A stretch of DNA of 64,000 nt from Candidatus Thermoplasmatota archaeon. GTDB lineage: Archaea > Thermoplasmatota > SW-10-69-26 > JACQPN01 > JAJPHT01. Numbering within the stretch: the stretch's first letter is position 1; each line of letters opens with the position of its first letter. Under the pieces are notes generated by a model. The model was not told where the DNA came from and made no database searches. It was given only the letters and a program-made list of their open reading frames with translations. Shown in pieces: positions 54,699 to 63,700 of this stretch. Location of the stretch: positions 1 through 64,000 of the forward strand of contig DATLGO010000004.1 of assembly GCA_035540375.1 (NCBI GenBank). The letters are read 5' to 3'. The position numbers and the translations under genes are program-made.

Positions 54699-55793
54699 TC
54701 AGGCGCGGCGGCGGAGCACGATGACTGCGGCGATGGCGCCGAGGCCGACGAGCGCGAGCGAGCCGAGCTCCGGCGTCGGGAACGGGGGCGCGTTCGCCGG
54801 AAGGCCGAGGTACGTCCGCGCGAGCGTGCAGTCGCCCGAGGCCTGGCCGGTCACGACCGTGATCGCCGACCCGGCGGGCGAGTTGGCGACGTTCTTGACG
54901 AGGAGCGCGAGCCGGTCGCCCGGCACGACGTCGAAGGCGCCCGTGACCGTGACCGTGCCGGTCGCGCGCGTGGCGGCGCTCGCGGCCACGGTGGCGCTGC
55001 CGAGGGACGTGAACGTGCCGTCGTAGCGGCCGACCTGCACTTCGTAGGTGCCGGTGTAGCCCTCGCTAAGCTGGATGGAGTAGCCCCAGACCGTGTTCGT
55101 GCCGAACGTGAACGTCTCGGTCGCCGCGACGTCGCTCGTGAAGAGGTGGCTTGCGCCCTCGGCGAGGACGACGGTGCCCGAGGGAGCGCAGGCGTTCTCC
55201 GTCAGGCCGCCGGCGGAGGCGTACCACGAGGGGCTCGCGGTGGCCGTCGAGCGGCAGAGCATCACGTCGTCGAGGAGCAGACCCATGTTGTCGCCGCCGA
55301 TGCCTTCGAAGGAGAGGCGGGCGCTCTGGTCGGCGGGGACCGCGATCTCGCGGTGGTACTTCTTGAAGAGAGCGGCGCCCGGGAGCGTGATCGTCTCGGT
55401 GAAGAGCGTGCCGAAGGTGATCGTGACGGAGTCGCTCGCGGTGTTGCGGGCGTTGCCCGATAGCTCGAACTCGACGACGTAGGTTCCGGTCGTGAGCGCG
55501 AAGGCCGCCTTCGAGGTGATCTTTCCTGCGTTGCTCGTGGAACCGTCCATGTCGAGGTAACGGCCGTGTCCGGGTCGGATGTCGTGGGCGCCGCCCGCGC
55601 CGATGACGTCGATCGTTCCGTCCGAGATCGTCCAGTGCGCGAGGGTCGCCTTGTTGAGGCCGAGAGCTTCCGCGTCGAAGGTGTCTTCGAAGATGGGGGA
55701 GCAGTGGGCGACGTCGAGCGCGCCCGCGCTCGCAAGGGGGGTCGCCATGATCATGAGTAGAGGAATCGCCAGCAGCGCCAACCGCGTGGACAT
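54699..55793 (-). CDS. secreted jelly-roll protein with PEF/PEP-CTERM-like sorting tail
   Basis: A 364-aa exported protein. ATG at 55793 begins the signal peptide (LALLAIPLLMIMATPLASA). The mature part has a jelly-roll module (about 30-175: FEDTFDAEALGL ... LSFEGIGGDNMGLLLDDVMLC) with paired cysteines, then a second beta domain (about 190-330) resembling the whole mature region of the protein at 57292. It ends in the tripartite tail of sortase-like substrates: the motif PTPEL, a hydrophobic helix (SLALVGLGAIAAVIVL) and RRRA. This is close to the PEF-CTERM/PEP-CTERM type cleaved by archaeosortase/exosortase enzymes; no such enzyme is in this window. Probably displayed on the cell surface. It is divergent from alkC over 152 nt. 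Confidence 0.8.
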   Translation of the reverse strand: MSTRLALLAIPLLMIMATPLASAGALDVAHCSPIFEDTFDAEALGLNKATLAHWTISDGTIDVIGAGGAHDIRPGHGRYLDMDGSTSNAGKITSKAAFALTTGTYVVEFELSGNARNTASDSVTITFGTLFTETITLPGAALFKKYHREIAVPADQSARLSFEGIGGDNMGLLLDDVMLCRSTATASPSWYASAGGLTENACAPSGTVVLAEGASHLFTSDVAATETFTFGTNTVWGYSIQLSEGYTGTYEVQVGRYDGTFTSLGSATVAASAATRATGTVTVTGAFDVVPGDRLALLVKNVANSPAGSAITVVTGQASGDCTLARTYLGLPANAPPFPTPELGSLALVGLGAIAAVIVLRRRA

Positions 55794-55945
55794 GAGCCCC
55801 GGGAGTCGGGCCCTTGGACATGAGGGGGCGGAAGGCCTTCTCGCGAACATATCCATCGAGGTCCGCTCTTGAGCCATCCTCCATTCGATGTCGGCGTGGG
55901 GGGCGGGCGGCATCTTCAAGGCCGCGGGGCGTCCCTCCTTCGGCG

Positions 55946-57055
55946 ATGGGCGAGGCCCTGAAATTCTTCTTCGACCGGCTCCGCGTGGAGCGGATTGCCG
56001 ACGAGTTTGCGCGCGCGTGGCCCGCCTTCCCTCGCGAAACCTTCAGGGCCGACGCCTCGACAGGCCTCGACGGGCTCGAGCTGCTCGACCGCGCTCGCCA
56101 CATCGCGGAGGCGCTCGCGCGGGCCTTGCCCCCGGCGTACGAGGAGGCCCTTCCGATCGTCCTGGCATCGCTCGGGGCCCCGCTCGCCGATCCGATGGGC
56201 CAGGGTATGGAGGCCTTCCATCATCACCCGCACGCGGTCTTTGTCGAGCGGCGCGGCCTCGGCCACCCGGAACCCTCGCTCGCGGCGATGCGCGAAATCA
56301 CGCGGCGGTCCAGCTGCGAGTTCGCAATCCGCCCCTTCATCGAGCGTTACCCGGCCCTCACGCTCCCGACGCTCGAACGGTGGACGCGAGACCCTGACGA
56401 GCGCGTGCGGCGACTCGTGTCTGAAGGGACGCGGCCGCGTCTCCCTTGGGCGGCGCGCCTCGCGCCATTCCAGGCGGATCCGTCGCCGGTGCTCGCGCTC
56501 CTCGAGAAGCTGAAGGACGATCCGAGCGCCTACGTGCGCCGCTCCGTAGCCAACAACCTGAATGACGTCGCGAAGGACCATCCCGAGGTCGCGCTCGCGG
56601 TGACCGCGCGCTGGCTCGACGAGGCGCCGCCCGAGCGCCGGAGGCTTGTTCTCCACGCCCTCCGAGGCCTCGTGCGCGCGGGCCACCCGGAGGCGATCCG
56701 CCTCGCGGGGGGCGAGGGCGGCGACGCGATTGAGGTTTCCGGGACTCTCGACCCGCCGCGCCCTCGCATCGGGAGCGACCTCCGGTTCGCGATCGTGCTC
56801 ACGAACAAGGGGGCCGAGACGACCGCCGTTCTCGCGCTCCGCGTCCGTTTCCCGAAATCCCGCGGACATCGGGGAACGACGAAAACTTTCAAGCTGCCCA
56901 CGAAACGCCTCGCGGCCGGCGGGACGGCGAAATTCTCGAAAACGGTGTCCTTCGCGCCCCGGACCACGCGACGCCATCGACCCGGTCTCCACGAGGTCGA
57001 CCTGGTGGTGAACGGCGTCGCGCGACCGTTCGGCGCGTTCGAGCTTCTCGCGTGA
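55946..57055 (+). CDS. alkC: AlkC-type DNA alkylation repair glycosylase
   Basis: A 369-aa HEAT-like repeat DNA glycosylase that removes cationic alkylated bases such as 3-methyladenine. Residues about 100-260 are helical repeats with the conserved stretches CEFAIRPFIERYPA, LVSEGTRPRLPWA and AYVRRSVANNLNDVAKDHP, which point to AlkC rather than AlkD. The C-terminal 95 residues form a beta-rich Ig-like domain (RFAIVLTNKGAETTAVLALRV ... LHEVDLVVNGVARPF), present in one AlkC subclass where it helps in DNA binding. ATG at 55946 is chosen because the preceding in-frame residues are Arg/Pro-rich without similarity to the family. It stands alone, divergent from the CTERM-tail protein. The 236-nt spacer downstream (57056-57291) shows nothing except a weak TATA-like patch at 57252. 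Confidence 0.85.
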   Translation: MGEALKFFFDRLRVERIADEFARAWPAFPRETFRADASTGLDGLELLDRARHIAEALARALPPAYEEALPIVLASLGAPLADPMGQGMEAFHHHPHAVFVERRGLGHPEPSLAAMREITRRSSCEFAIRPFIERYPALTLPTLERWTRDPDERVRRLVSEGTRPRLPWAARLAPFQADPSPVLALLEKLKDDPSAYVRRSVANNLNDVAKDHPEVALAVTARWLDEAPPERRRLVLHALRGLVRAGHPEAIRLAGGEGGDAIEVSGTLDPPRPRIGSDLRFAIVLTNKGAETTAVLALRVRFPKSRGHRGTTKTFKLPTKRLAAGGTAKFSKTVSFAPRTTRRHRPGLHEVDLVVNGVARPFGAFELLA

Positions 57056-57291
57056 GGACCGACCGACCTGAGCCGCCCGCGAGCGGCGTTCTTGCCGAGC
57101 GTCTTGCGACCCGGCGCAGGGTGCGCCGCTCGCGCGCTTTCGCGGAGCCGGAATTTGAACCATCGACCGCGGGGATCCGTTCCGGCGCTTCCTGGCGGCC
57201 TGGGGGGCCGATCCTAGAGGAAACCTCTCGATCAGCGCACCGACGGTGTTCAGATATGTTCGGGGCGTATCCGCGCTTGGAGGCCCCCGCC

Positions 57292-57921
57292 ATGACCCGT
57301 CGGATGACGCGCCAGCCCCTGATCGCCCTCGCGACCGCCCTTCTCGCTCTCACCGTGCATGCTCCCGCCGCCGAAGCGGCCGCAACCGAAGGATGGTATC
57401 TCTACCCGAACCTCGTCCTCAGCCGGACGGCCCCCGTCGGGGCGAGCGGGTGGCACGACATCGGCAATGGCGCCACCGCGATCTTCCAGGGCGACGTGTC
57501 CATCGCGACGTGGAACCTTTCGGGCGCTTGGCCCTACTCGATCAAGGTGAAGGGCCAGGGCAACGCCGACGCGTTCGACATCCAGATCGGCAAGATCAAC
57601 ACGACGGGCGCCTTCAAGGCCGCTGCGCCCCCGATCCCCCTTGCGACCGGGAACGGACCTCAGACGATCGTGACCGGGTCGGTCCAGGTCTCGAACTTCG
57701 TCATCGAGGAGGGCGAGCGCCTCGCGCTTCGCATCTACAACACGCCCGCGACGAAGGGCGGCGGCAACTCGGTGAACCTCCAGGTCGCCGTCAACGACCC
57801 GGCCTCCGGGGTCACGGCCCCGTCCCAGATGCCGACCCAGCCCGTGCCCGAGCTTCCGACGCTCGCGCTCGCCACGGTCGGCCTCGTCGGGCTCGGCCTC
57901 GTCGCCTGGCGCCGCCGCTGA
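57292..57921 (+). CDS. small secreted protein with PEF/PEP-CTERM-like sorting tail
   Basis: A 209-aa exported protein. ATG at 57292 has GGAGG 8 nt upstream (57279-57283) and starts a signal peptide (LIALATALLALTVHAPAAEA). The mature beta domain (about 30-170) aligns by eye with the C-terminal half of the protein at 54699: a W-x-YSI strand, an IGK/VGR strand, LATG, a V-x-F-x-I/V-x-x-G-x-RLAL strand and a final N-rich loop. The tail has the same tripartite form: PVPELP, the helix TLALATVGLVGLGLVAW and RRR. It is the clearer of the two CTERM-like signals here. It is probably cleaved and anchored by an archaeosortase-like enzyme encoded elsewhere. Function unknown. Confidence 0.8.
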   Translation: MTRRMTRQPLIALATALLALTVHAPAAEAAATEGWYLYPNLVLSRTAPVGASGWHDIGNGATAIFQGDVSIATWNLSGAWPYSIKVKGQGNADAFDIQIGKINTTGAFKAAAPPIPLATGNGPQTIVTGSVQVSNFVIEEGERLALRIYNTPATKGGGNSVNLQVAVNDPASGVTAPSQMPTQPVPELPTLALATVGLVGLGLVAWRRR

Positions 57922-58087
57922 ACCGTCGAACCAGGATCCAGGTCCGCGCGGACCCTCGGCCGACTCCACGCGTCCGAGGGCGCGCGGCCCGATGGCAGCG
58001 ACGCCTTGAGTCCGCATCGAGGTTCGACAGGGCGGCCTGTCGGGACGTCGCGGAGCGCCCACCGGCTTCGGGACGAACGGGACCGCT

Positions 58088-59380
58088 TCACGTCGTCGGT
58101 CGCACGTTGCGATTGGCGCGGAAGAGGTTCGACGGATCGTAGGCCCGCTTCACGCGGGCAAGCCGCGGGAGATTCGCCCCATAGGTCCCCCGCAGCCGGT
58201 CCTCCCCGTCGTCGGCCGTCTGGAAGTTGACGTAGTTGCCGCTCGAGTAGGCCCGGAACCGCGCCCACGCCTCCCGCACCCACGCGACGTGCATCGCGGC
58301 GTCCGGGTCGTCGGGCGCCCACATGCCGGTGACCCCCATGATGTAGAGAGTGCGGCGGTTGCCGACCGCGCCGTCATCGTCGGCCCGCTCGTTCAAGGCG
58401 CCTTCGACGTGGAGGAAGCCCACCTCGGCCTCGGGGATGGGATTCTCCTGCGACAACGCCGCGACGACGTCGACAAGAGCATCGGGGATCGACGCCACGT
58501 GCTCGGATTTCCAGTAGTAGTGCATCCCGTGCGGCTCGGCCCCATCGATGAAGCCTTGCTGCTCCGCGTAGGGTCGCGCCGCGACGGCGTCGACGATCGG
58601 CTCGCCGATCGCCTCGAGGAGCGGGTCCAGTTCGCGACGCGCGTCGTCGAGGGGGCCGCTGTGGCAGACGAGCGCGAGGGCGACGCGTCGATGATGCCAC
58701 GCTTCGGGAATGAACGGCGCCGGAGGCGCGCGACGGATGCTCAGGAACACCGTGAGGTGGCGAGGCGCCGAGGCCGTGAATTCCCGGTAGGCCGTGAAGA
58801 TGCGGCGCGCCTCCTCGACCGATTCGGCGGGCCACGCGATCGCCCCGCCGGTGATCATGGGACCGACGGGATGGAGGCGGAAGGTGAACTCGGTCACGAC
58901 GCCGAAGTTGCCTCCGCCGCCGCGCACGGCCCAGAAGAGATCGGGATGCGCGTCGTGGTTCGCGCGCAGGATCCGGCCGTCGGCCGTCACGATCTCGACC
59001 TCGAGGAGGTTGTCCACAGCCCATCCGAAGCGACGCGCGAGGTAGCCGAAACCCCCGCCGAGGGTAAGGCCCCCCACGCCCGTGTCGGAGACGAAACCGA
59101 GGACGGTCGCAAGGCCGTGCTTCTGCGTCTCGCGGTCGACGTCCTGAAGGAGCGCGCCGCCCCCGACGCGGGCCGTCTTCGTCCCGGGATCGACCGCGAC
59201 GGTCCGCATCCCTGAGAGGTCGATGACGAGCGCGTCGTCGGCGACGGCAAGCCCGGCGATGTGGTGACCGCCGCCCTTCACGGTGACGAGGAGACCCTGC
59301 TTGCGCGCGAACGACACGAGCGTCGCGACGTCGCGCGCGTGCCGTGGACGCGCCACGAGGGCGGGGCTGCGCCGGATCAT
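58088..59380 (-). CDS. FAD-linked oxidoreductase, BBE (berberine-bridge-enzyme) type
   Basis: At least 430 aa, soluble. The FAD-binding PCMH-type domain carries VTVKGGGHHIAG, whose His39 is the usual 8alpha covalent FAD attachment site, and SDTGVGGLTLGGGFGYL, where the second (cysteinyl) attachment residue is replaced, so the flavin is probably singly linked. The C-terminal BBE motif YVNFQT...YDPSNLFRANRN is intact. Such enzymes oxidise sugars, alcohols or alkaloid-like substrates with O2; the substrate here is unknown. The protein-like frame continues upstream of this ATG to about 59560 (LEETLEGPLLRPADPEF, then VKATRLWNG), matching the normal N-terminus, but it has no ATG, GTG or TTG; see findings. 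It is divergent from a double-HTH regulator. Confidence 0.82.
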   Translation of the reverse strand: MIRRSPALVARPRHARDVATLVSFARKQGLLVTVKGGGHHIAGLAVADDALVIDLSGMRTVAVDPGTKTARVGGGALLQDVDRETQKHGLATVLGFVSDTGVGGLTLGGGFGYLARRFGWAVDNLLEVEIVTADGRILRANHDAHPDLFWAVRGGGGNFGVVTEFTFRLHPVGPMITGGAIAWPAESVEEARRIFTAYREFTASAPRHLTVFLSIRRAPPAPFIPEAWHHRRVALALVCHSGPLDDARRELDPLLEAIGEPIVDAVAARPYAEQQGFIDGAEPHGMHYYWKSEHVASIPDALVDVVAALSQENPIPEAEVGFLHVEGALNERADDDGAVGNRRTLYIMGVTGMWAPDDPDAAMHVAWVREAWARFRAYSSGNYVNFQTADDGEDRLRGTYGANLPRLARVKRAYDPSNLFRANRNVRPTT

Positions 59381-59700
59381 GCCGTTCCAAAGGCGCGTGG
59401 CCTTTACGAACTCCGGATCCGCCGGCCGAAGAAGCGGCCCCTCGAGTGTCTCCTCGAGGCGCGCAAGGTCGCGCTCGGGGACGCGGCGGGTGCCTCCTTC
59501 GAGGGCTGCGAGCGTGAGGGTCCGGGAGTTCTCGGCGTGGCGGAACAGGTTCTCACCGAGAGGTCATGGCCGTCCACGGACCTTGGATGCTTGTCGCCGA
59601 TGCGTCGACTGCGGGGCGGGTCGCGCGCTCCCATGGCCCGGCGGTCGTGGCCAGGACGACGGATCGGACATTTGAAGCGCCACCGCCCCTCATCCGTGCC
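59381..59700. promoter_or_regulatory. divergent region with BBE 5' extension and regulator promoter
   Basis: Positions 59381 to about 59560 read on the minus strand as the missing N-terminus of the BBE enzyme. ACATTTGAAG at 59668-59677 (plus) lies about 28 nt before the regulator ATG at 59701 and is its probable TATA box. A minus-strand ATG at about 59567 runs into a TGA after four codons, one frame away from the BBE frame. Confidence 0.45.
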
Positions 59701-60669
59701 ATGGACCGGCTGGACGCGGCGATCCTGCGCGAGATGTACCGCGGCCGCGTCCTCCTTTGGGGCGGCGGCGATCCGCGCCTGGCCACCCCGGACCTCGCGC
59801 GCCGCCTGGGCGTCGACCGGTCGACCGTCTGGTCGCGCCTCAAGGCCTGGCGCGAGGCAGGCTTCCTCGTGCGCCAGGAGGTCGTCCCAAATCCATCGCT
59901 CTTCGGCGCCGGCCTTGCCGGAGGCGACGTCCGGGTGGACGACCCGCGACGCAAGGGCGAAGTCCTCGAGGCGCTCGCGCTCGTGGACGGCGTTCTCGCC
60001 GGCGTCGACCAGGTGGGCCCCTATGTCCTCCTCCTTTACGCGCAGGAAAGCGAGGCCGCGCTCGGACGATGCACCCGCCTCGTCGGAAAGCTTCCGGGCG
60101 TCGACGCCGTCTCCCTGTGCATCCCCTTCGAGCCGCCCGCGAGCGCGCTCGCGCCCACCGCGGCCGACTGGCGCATCCTCGCGTCGCTCCGCACGCACGC
60201 GGAGGCCTCGCTCGCGGACGTCGCCAGGACCGCAGGCGTCAGTCGTCGGACGCTGGACCGCCGCTACCGTGAGCTTCTCGCGTCGCGCGCGATCTGGACG
60301 TTCCCGGTCCTCGATTTCACGCGGTACCGCGGCGCCGTCCTCGCGCGCTTCGTCGTCCTCCTCGAAAACGCGGCGACGACGCCGGGTTTCCTGAACAGGT
60401 GCCGGCGGGAGCTGCCTTCGCTCGTCTGGTGGGACGCGATGCTCGAGGCCTCGCCGAGGCAGGCGCTCGCCCACCCGTGGGTCGACCTCTACTGTCACCT
60501 CGAGGCGGTCGCCGACGTGGAGGCGCTCACGCTGAGCCTTCTTGCGGCCCCGGGAGTCCGGGCCGTCGAGACCTATTTCCCGAAGGCGTGGTTCGTCGTC
60601 CCGTCGTGGTTCGACGAGCGCATCGCGAAGATGACGGGTGCCGCTCCCGCGAGGCGAGGGCGGCGTTGA
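59701..60669 (+). CDS. transcriptional regulator with two HTH domains, paralogue of 45426
   Basis: A 322-aa DNA-binding protein with the same four-part layout as the regulator at 45426: an N-terminal AsnC-like winged HTH (3-56, DAAILREMYRG ... GVDRSTVWSRLKAWREAGFL), an alpha/beta domain (about 60-145), a second HTH (153-198, TAADWRILASLRTHAEASLADVA ... RRTLDRRYRELLASRAI) and a second alpha/beta domain. ATG at 59701 is chosen for its leaderless spacing from the AT-rich box at 59668 and because it mirrors the short N-terminus of the paralogue; the frame is open upstream but not protein-like. It is divergent from the BBE-type flavoprotein, its likely target. The effector is unknown. Confidence 0.8.
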   Translation: MDRLDAAILREMYRGRVLLWGGGDPRLATPDLARRLGVDRSTVWSRLKAWREAGFLVRQEVVPNPSLFGAGLAGGDVRVDDPRRKGEVLEALALVDGVLAGVDQVGPYVLLLYAQESEAALGRCTRLVGKLPGVDAVSLCIPFEPPASALAPTAADWRILASLRTHAEASLADVARTAGVSRRTLDRRYRELLASRAIWTFPVLDFTRYRGAVLARFVVLLENAATTPGFLNRCRRELPSLVWWDAMLEASPRQALAHPWVDLYCHLEAVADVEALTLSLLAAPGVRAVETYFPKAWFVVPSWFDERIAKMTGAAPARRGRR

Positions 60670-60700
60670 GGCGCGGCGCGGCCGCAGCGCCTCACCGGCC

Positions 60701-63700
60701 TCACTTGATCACGATGTCGCGCGTGCGCAGGACGCCGTCGCCGAGGTCGAGGCGGAGACGCCACGTGCCCTTCGCGAGGTCCTTCGTCTCCACGTTCAGT
60801 TCGTAGATGCCGGAGGATCGCGTCGGGTCGTTCGGCGTGTGCTCGTTGTCGTCGCCGGCCTTGCCGTGGCCGCAGCCCGTGCTCATGCCCTGCCCGTGGC
60901 CCTCGAAGGGCATCCGGAACCGGTGGGCTTCGCTCGAATGCTTGAGGCCGTCGCCGGGGGCGGCGATCCACGTTCCGACGACGCCGTTCGCGACGGGCGC
61001 GAGGTAGAGCCGCGCGACCGCGTCGTTCACGACCGAGCTTGCGCCCGCGAGGCAGAACTTCACGGGCATCTGGGCGCCCTGGTTGAACGCGTGGCCCTCC
61101 ATCACGGGCGGGCGGAAGTGGAACCAGTCGAACGTGACGCTCACCTCGAAGGTGGCCGTCCCCGTGTTGCCCGCTCGGTCGGTGGCGCTGCACGTGACGA
61201 CCGTGGTGCCGAGCGGGAAGAGGGAGCCCGAAGCGGGCGCGCACGTCGCGGTGCCGGCGCCGTCCACGAGATCGTTGGAGGGGACGGGGCCGTACGTGAC
61301 GTAGGCGCCGCCGGCGGTCGTCGCGTACGCGGCGAGGTTCGCGGGCGGCGTCACGACGGGCGGCGTCGTGTCGCGCACGAGGATCCCGAACGCGGCCGCG
61401 CCGACGTTGCCCGCGCCGTCCGTCGCCGTGCAGACCACGGTCGACGCGCCAAGCGGGAAGGTCGAGCCGGACGGCGCTTCGCAGCCGAGGCTCGCGACGC
61501 CCGTGGCGACGTCGGTCGCGGTCGCCTCGAAGGTCGCGACCGCGCCGGAGGGGCCCGTGGCCTCGAGCACGATCGTCGCGGGGACGGTGATTGCCGGGGG
61601 CGTCGTGTCTTGGACGAGGATCGAGAAGGTTCCGGTGGTCGTGTGACCCGCGACGTCGGTCGCGACGCACGTCACCGTCGTCGCGCCGAGCGGGAAGACC
61701 TCGCCGGAGTCCGCATCGCAGACGAACGACGCAAGGCCGCTCGTCGCATCCGCCGCGTCGACGACGAAGGTCGCGACAGCGCCGTCGGGACCGGTCGCCT
61801 CGAGGACGAGGTCCGCGGGGACGACGACCGTCGGGGGCGTCGTGTCGATGCCGATCGTCGCGGTCGCCGTCGCGACGTGGCCCGCGAAGTCGCGCGCCGT
61901 GATGGTGGCGACGTGCTGACCATCGCCCGCGACGGTGCCCGTGCAGGGCGCCTCGGGGCCGTTGGCCGTGCAGAGCGGGTCGTGCGCGAGACCGAGCGTG
62001 TCGCTCGCCGTTCCCGCGTAGTCGGCGATGGGCGCGAGGCACCACTCGGCGCTCGTCGCGCTCCAGGCCGCGCACGTGAAGGCGATCGCGACCGTCGGGG
62101 GCGCGCCGTCGACGTAAACGATCCGGGTCGTCGTGTCCGAAAGACCGCCCGCGTCGAAGACCGTCAGCGTGACCGTGTAGACGCCTTCGGCGGCGTAGGC
62201 GTGGACCGGGTTCGCGAGCGTGGAGCCCGACCCGTCGCCGAAGCTCCACGCGCGCTGCGCGATGGGCCCCTCGGCGTCGACGCTCGTGTCCGTGAACTGG
62301 ACCGAACCGCCGATCGGGCTGTAGGTCGGGTCCGCCGTGAAGGAGGCGACAGGCGGCGTGTTCAAGCTCACGACGAGGTCCTTCGTGACGCGGCTCGAGA
62401 TGCCGGTGTTGTCCGTCACGACGAGTTGGACGCTGTACGTGCCCGGCGCGGTGTAGACGTGGACCGGGTGCTGGAGGATGCTCGTCGCTCCGTCGCCGAA
62501 GTGCCACGACCATGCCACGACCTCGCCGTCGGGATCCGTGCTGAGGTCCGTGAAGAGGACGGCCTGGCCCCGGGTCGGATCCGGCGTGCCCGGCGAGAAG
62601 TCGGCGATGGGCGCCGCGGTGTCGACGACGACGACCTCGACCGCGCAGAAGTGGCCGAAGTAGCCGGACGAGTCTCCGATCGTGAACACCACGAGGTAGG
62701 TGCCGACCTGCGCGGCCGCAGGCGTCCACGTGAACGTGGACGAGACGGCATTCGCCCCGGCGGGGAGCGGGAACGCGGCCCCCGCGGGAAGGCCGAGGTG
62801 GTTGAGGTACACGTGGCGGTTCTGGACGGGGGAGGAGGCGCTGACGTCGAAGCTCTCGGCGCTGCCGGCGCGGATCACGCGCTGCTTCCCGCACGGGCCC
62901 GCGCTGAAAGCCGGGATGGGCGAGCCCGGAGGCAGGAGTTCGATGAAGAAGTCCGTCGGGACCTTGTTGCGGCCGTCCGACACGTGGACCTGGGTCGAGT
63001 AGAGGTTGTGGACGTCGGGGAGGAGCGAGATCCCGGCCGGGTTCCAGAAGTACAGGCCGTTCGCGAGTCCGACCGCGGCGGGCGCGAGGCCCGGGGCGAC
63101 GGGCTGCGCGAACGCTGGGGTCGTCGCCGAGGCGGGGCCGGCCTCGTCGGGAAGGGCCATCGTGAAGTGGAGGAGGTCGCCCTCGACGTCGGTCGCGGGG
63201 ATGCGGAAGACGCACGGGCCGGGCATGACGCAGGGAACGATCGGCGGCACGAGCGTCCGGGGCGAGTCGTTCTCCGTGGGGCCGGCAAGGTCGACGACGA
63301 CGTTCAAGCGGTAGTTCGCGTCGGGATTGTTGATGTGGCGGTTGTTGTTCATCGCCCCGAGGCGGCAGCACTCGTCGTACGTGACGACCCAGGGCTTGCC
63401 GTTGTTCGTCTCGGTCTTGTAGACGTGCGTGATCTCGCGGCCGCCGCTCCAGACGAGCTTGCCCGTCATGACGTTCGCGGAGGGGTTCACGCTCTCGACG
63501 AGGAGGTAGAGCTGCTCGGCGGTCTTCCCGTCCCCGAAGCGGAGGAACTCCCAGTTGAGGCGCACGAGGTCGCCGACCTGGGGGTTGCGCGGCTCGAAGG
63601 TGGGATAGTTCCAGCGCCAGGAGAATCGCCCTTCGAAAATGACTTCGCGCGGCTCGTCGCCGTGTTTCCAGGAGAGCGTCCCGCCGCGGAAATGCGTGGC

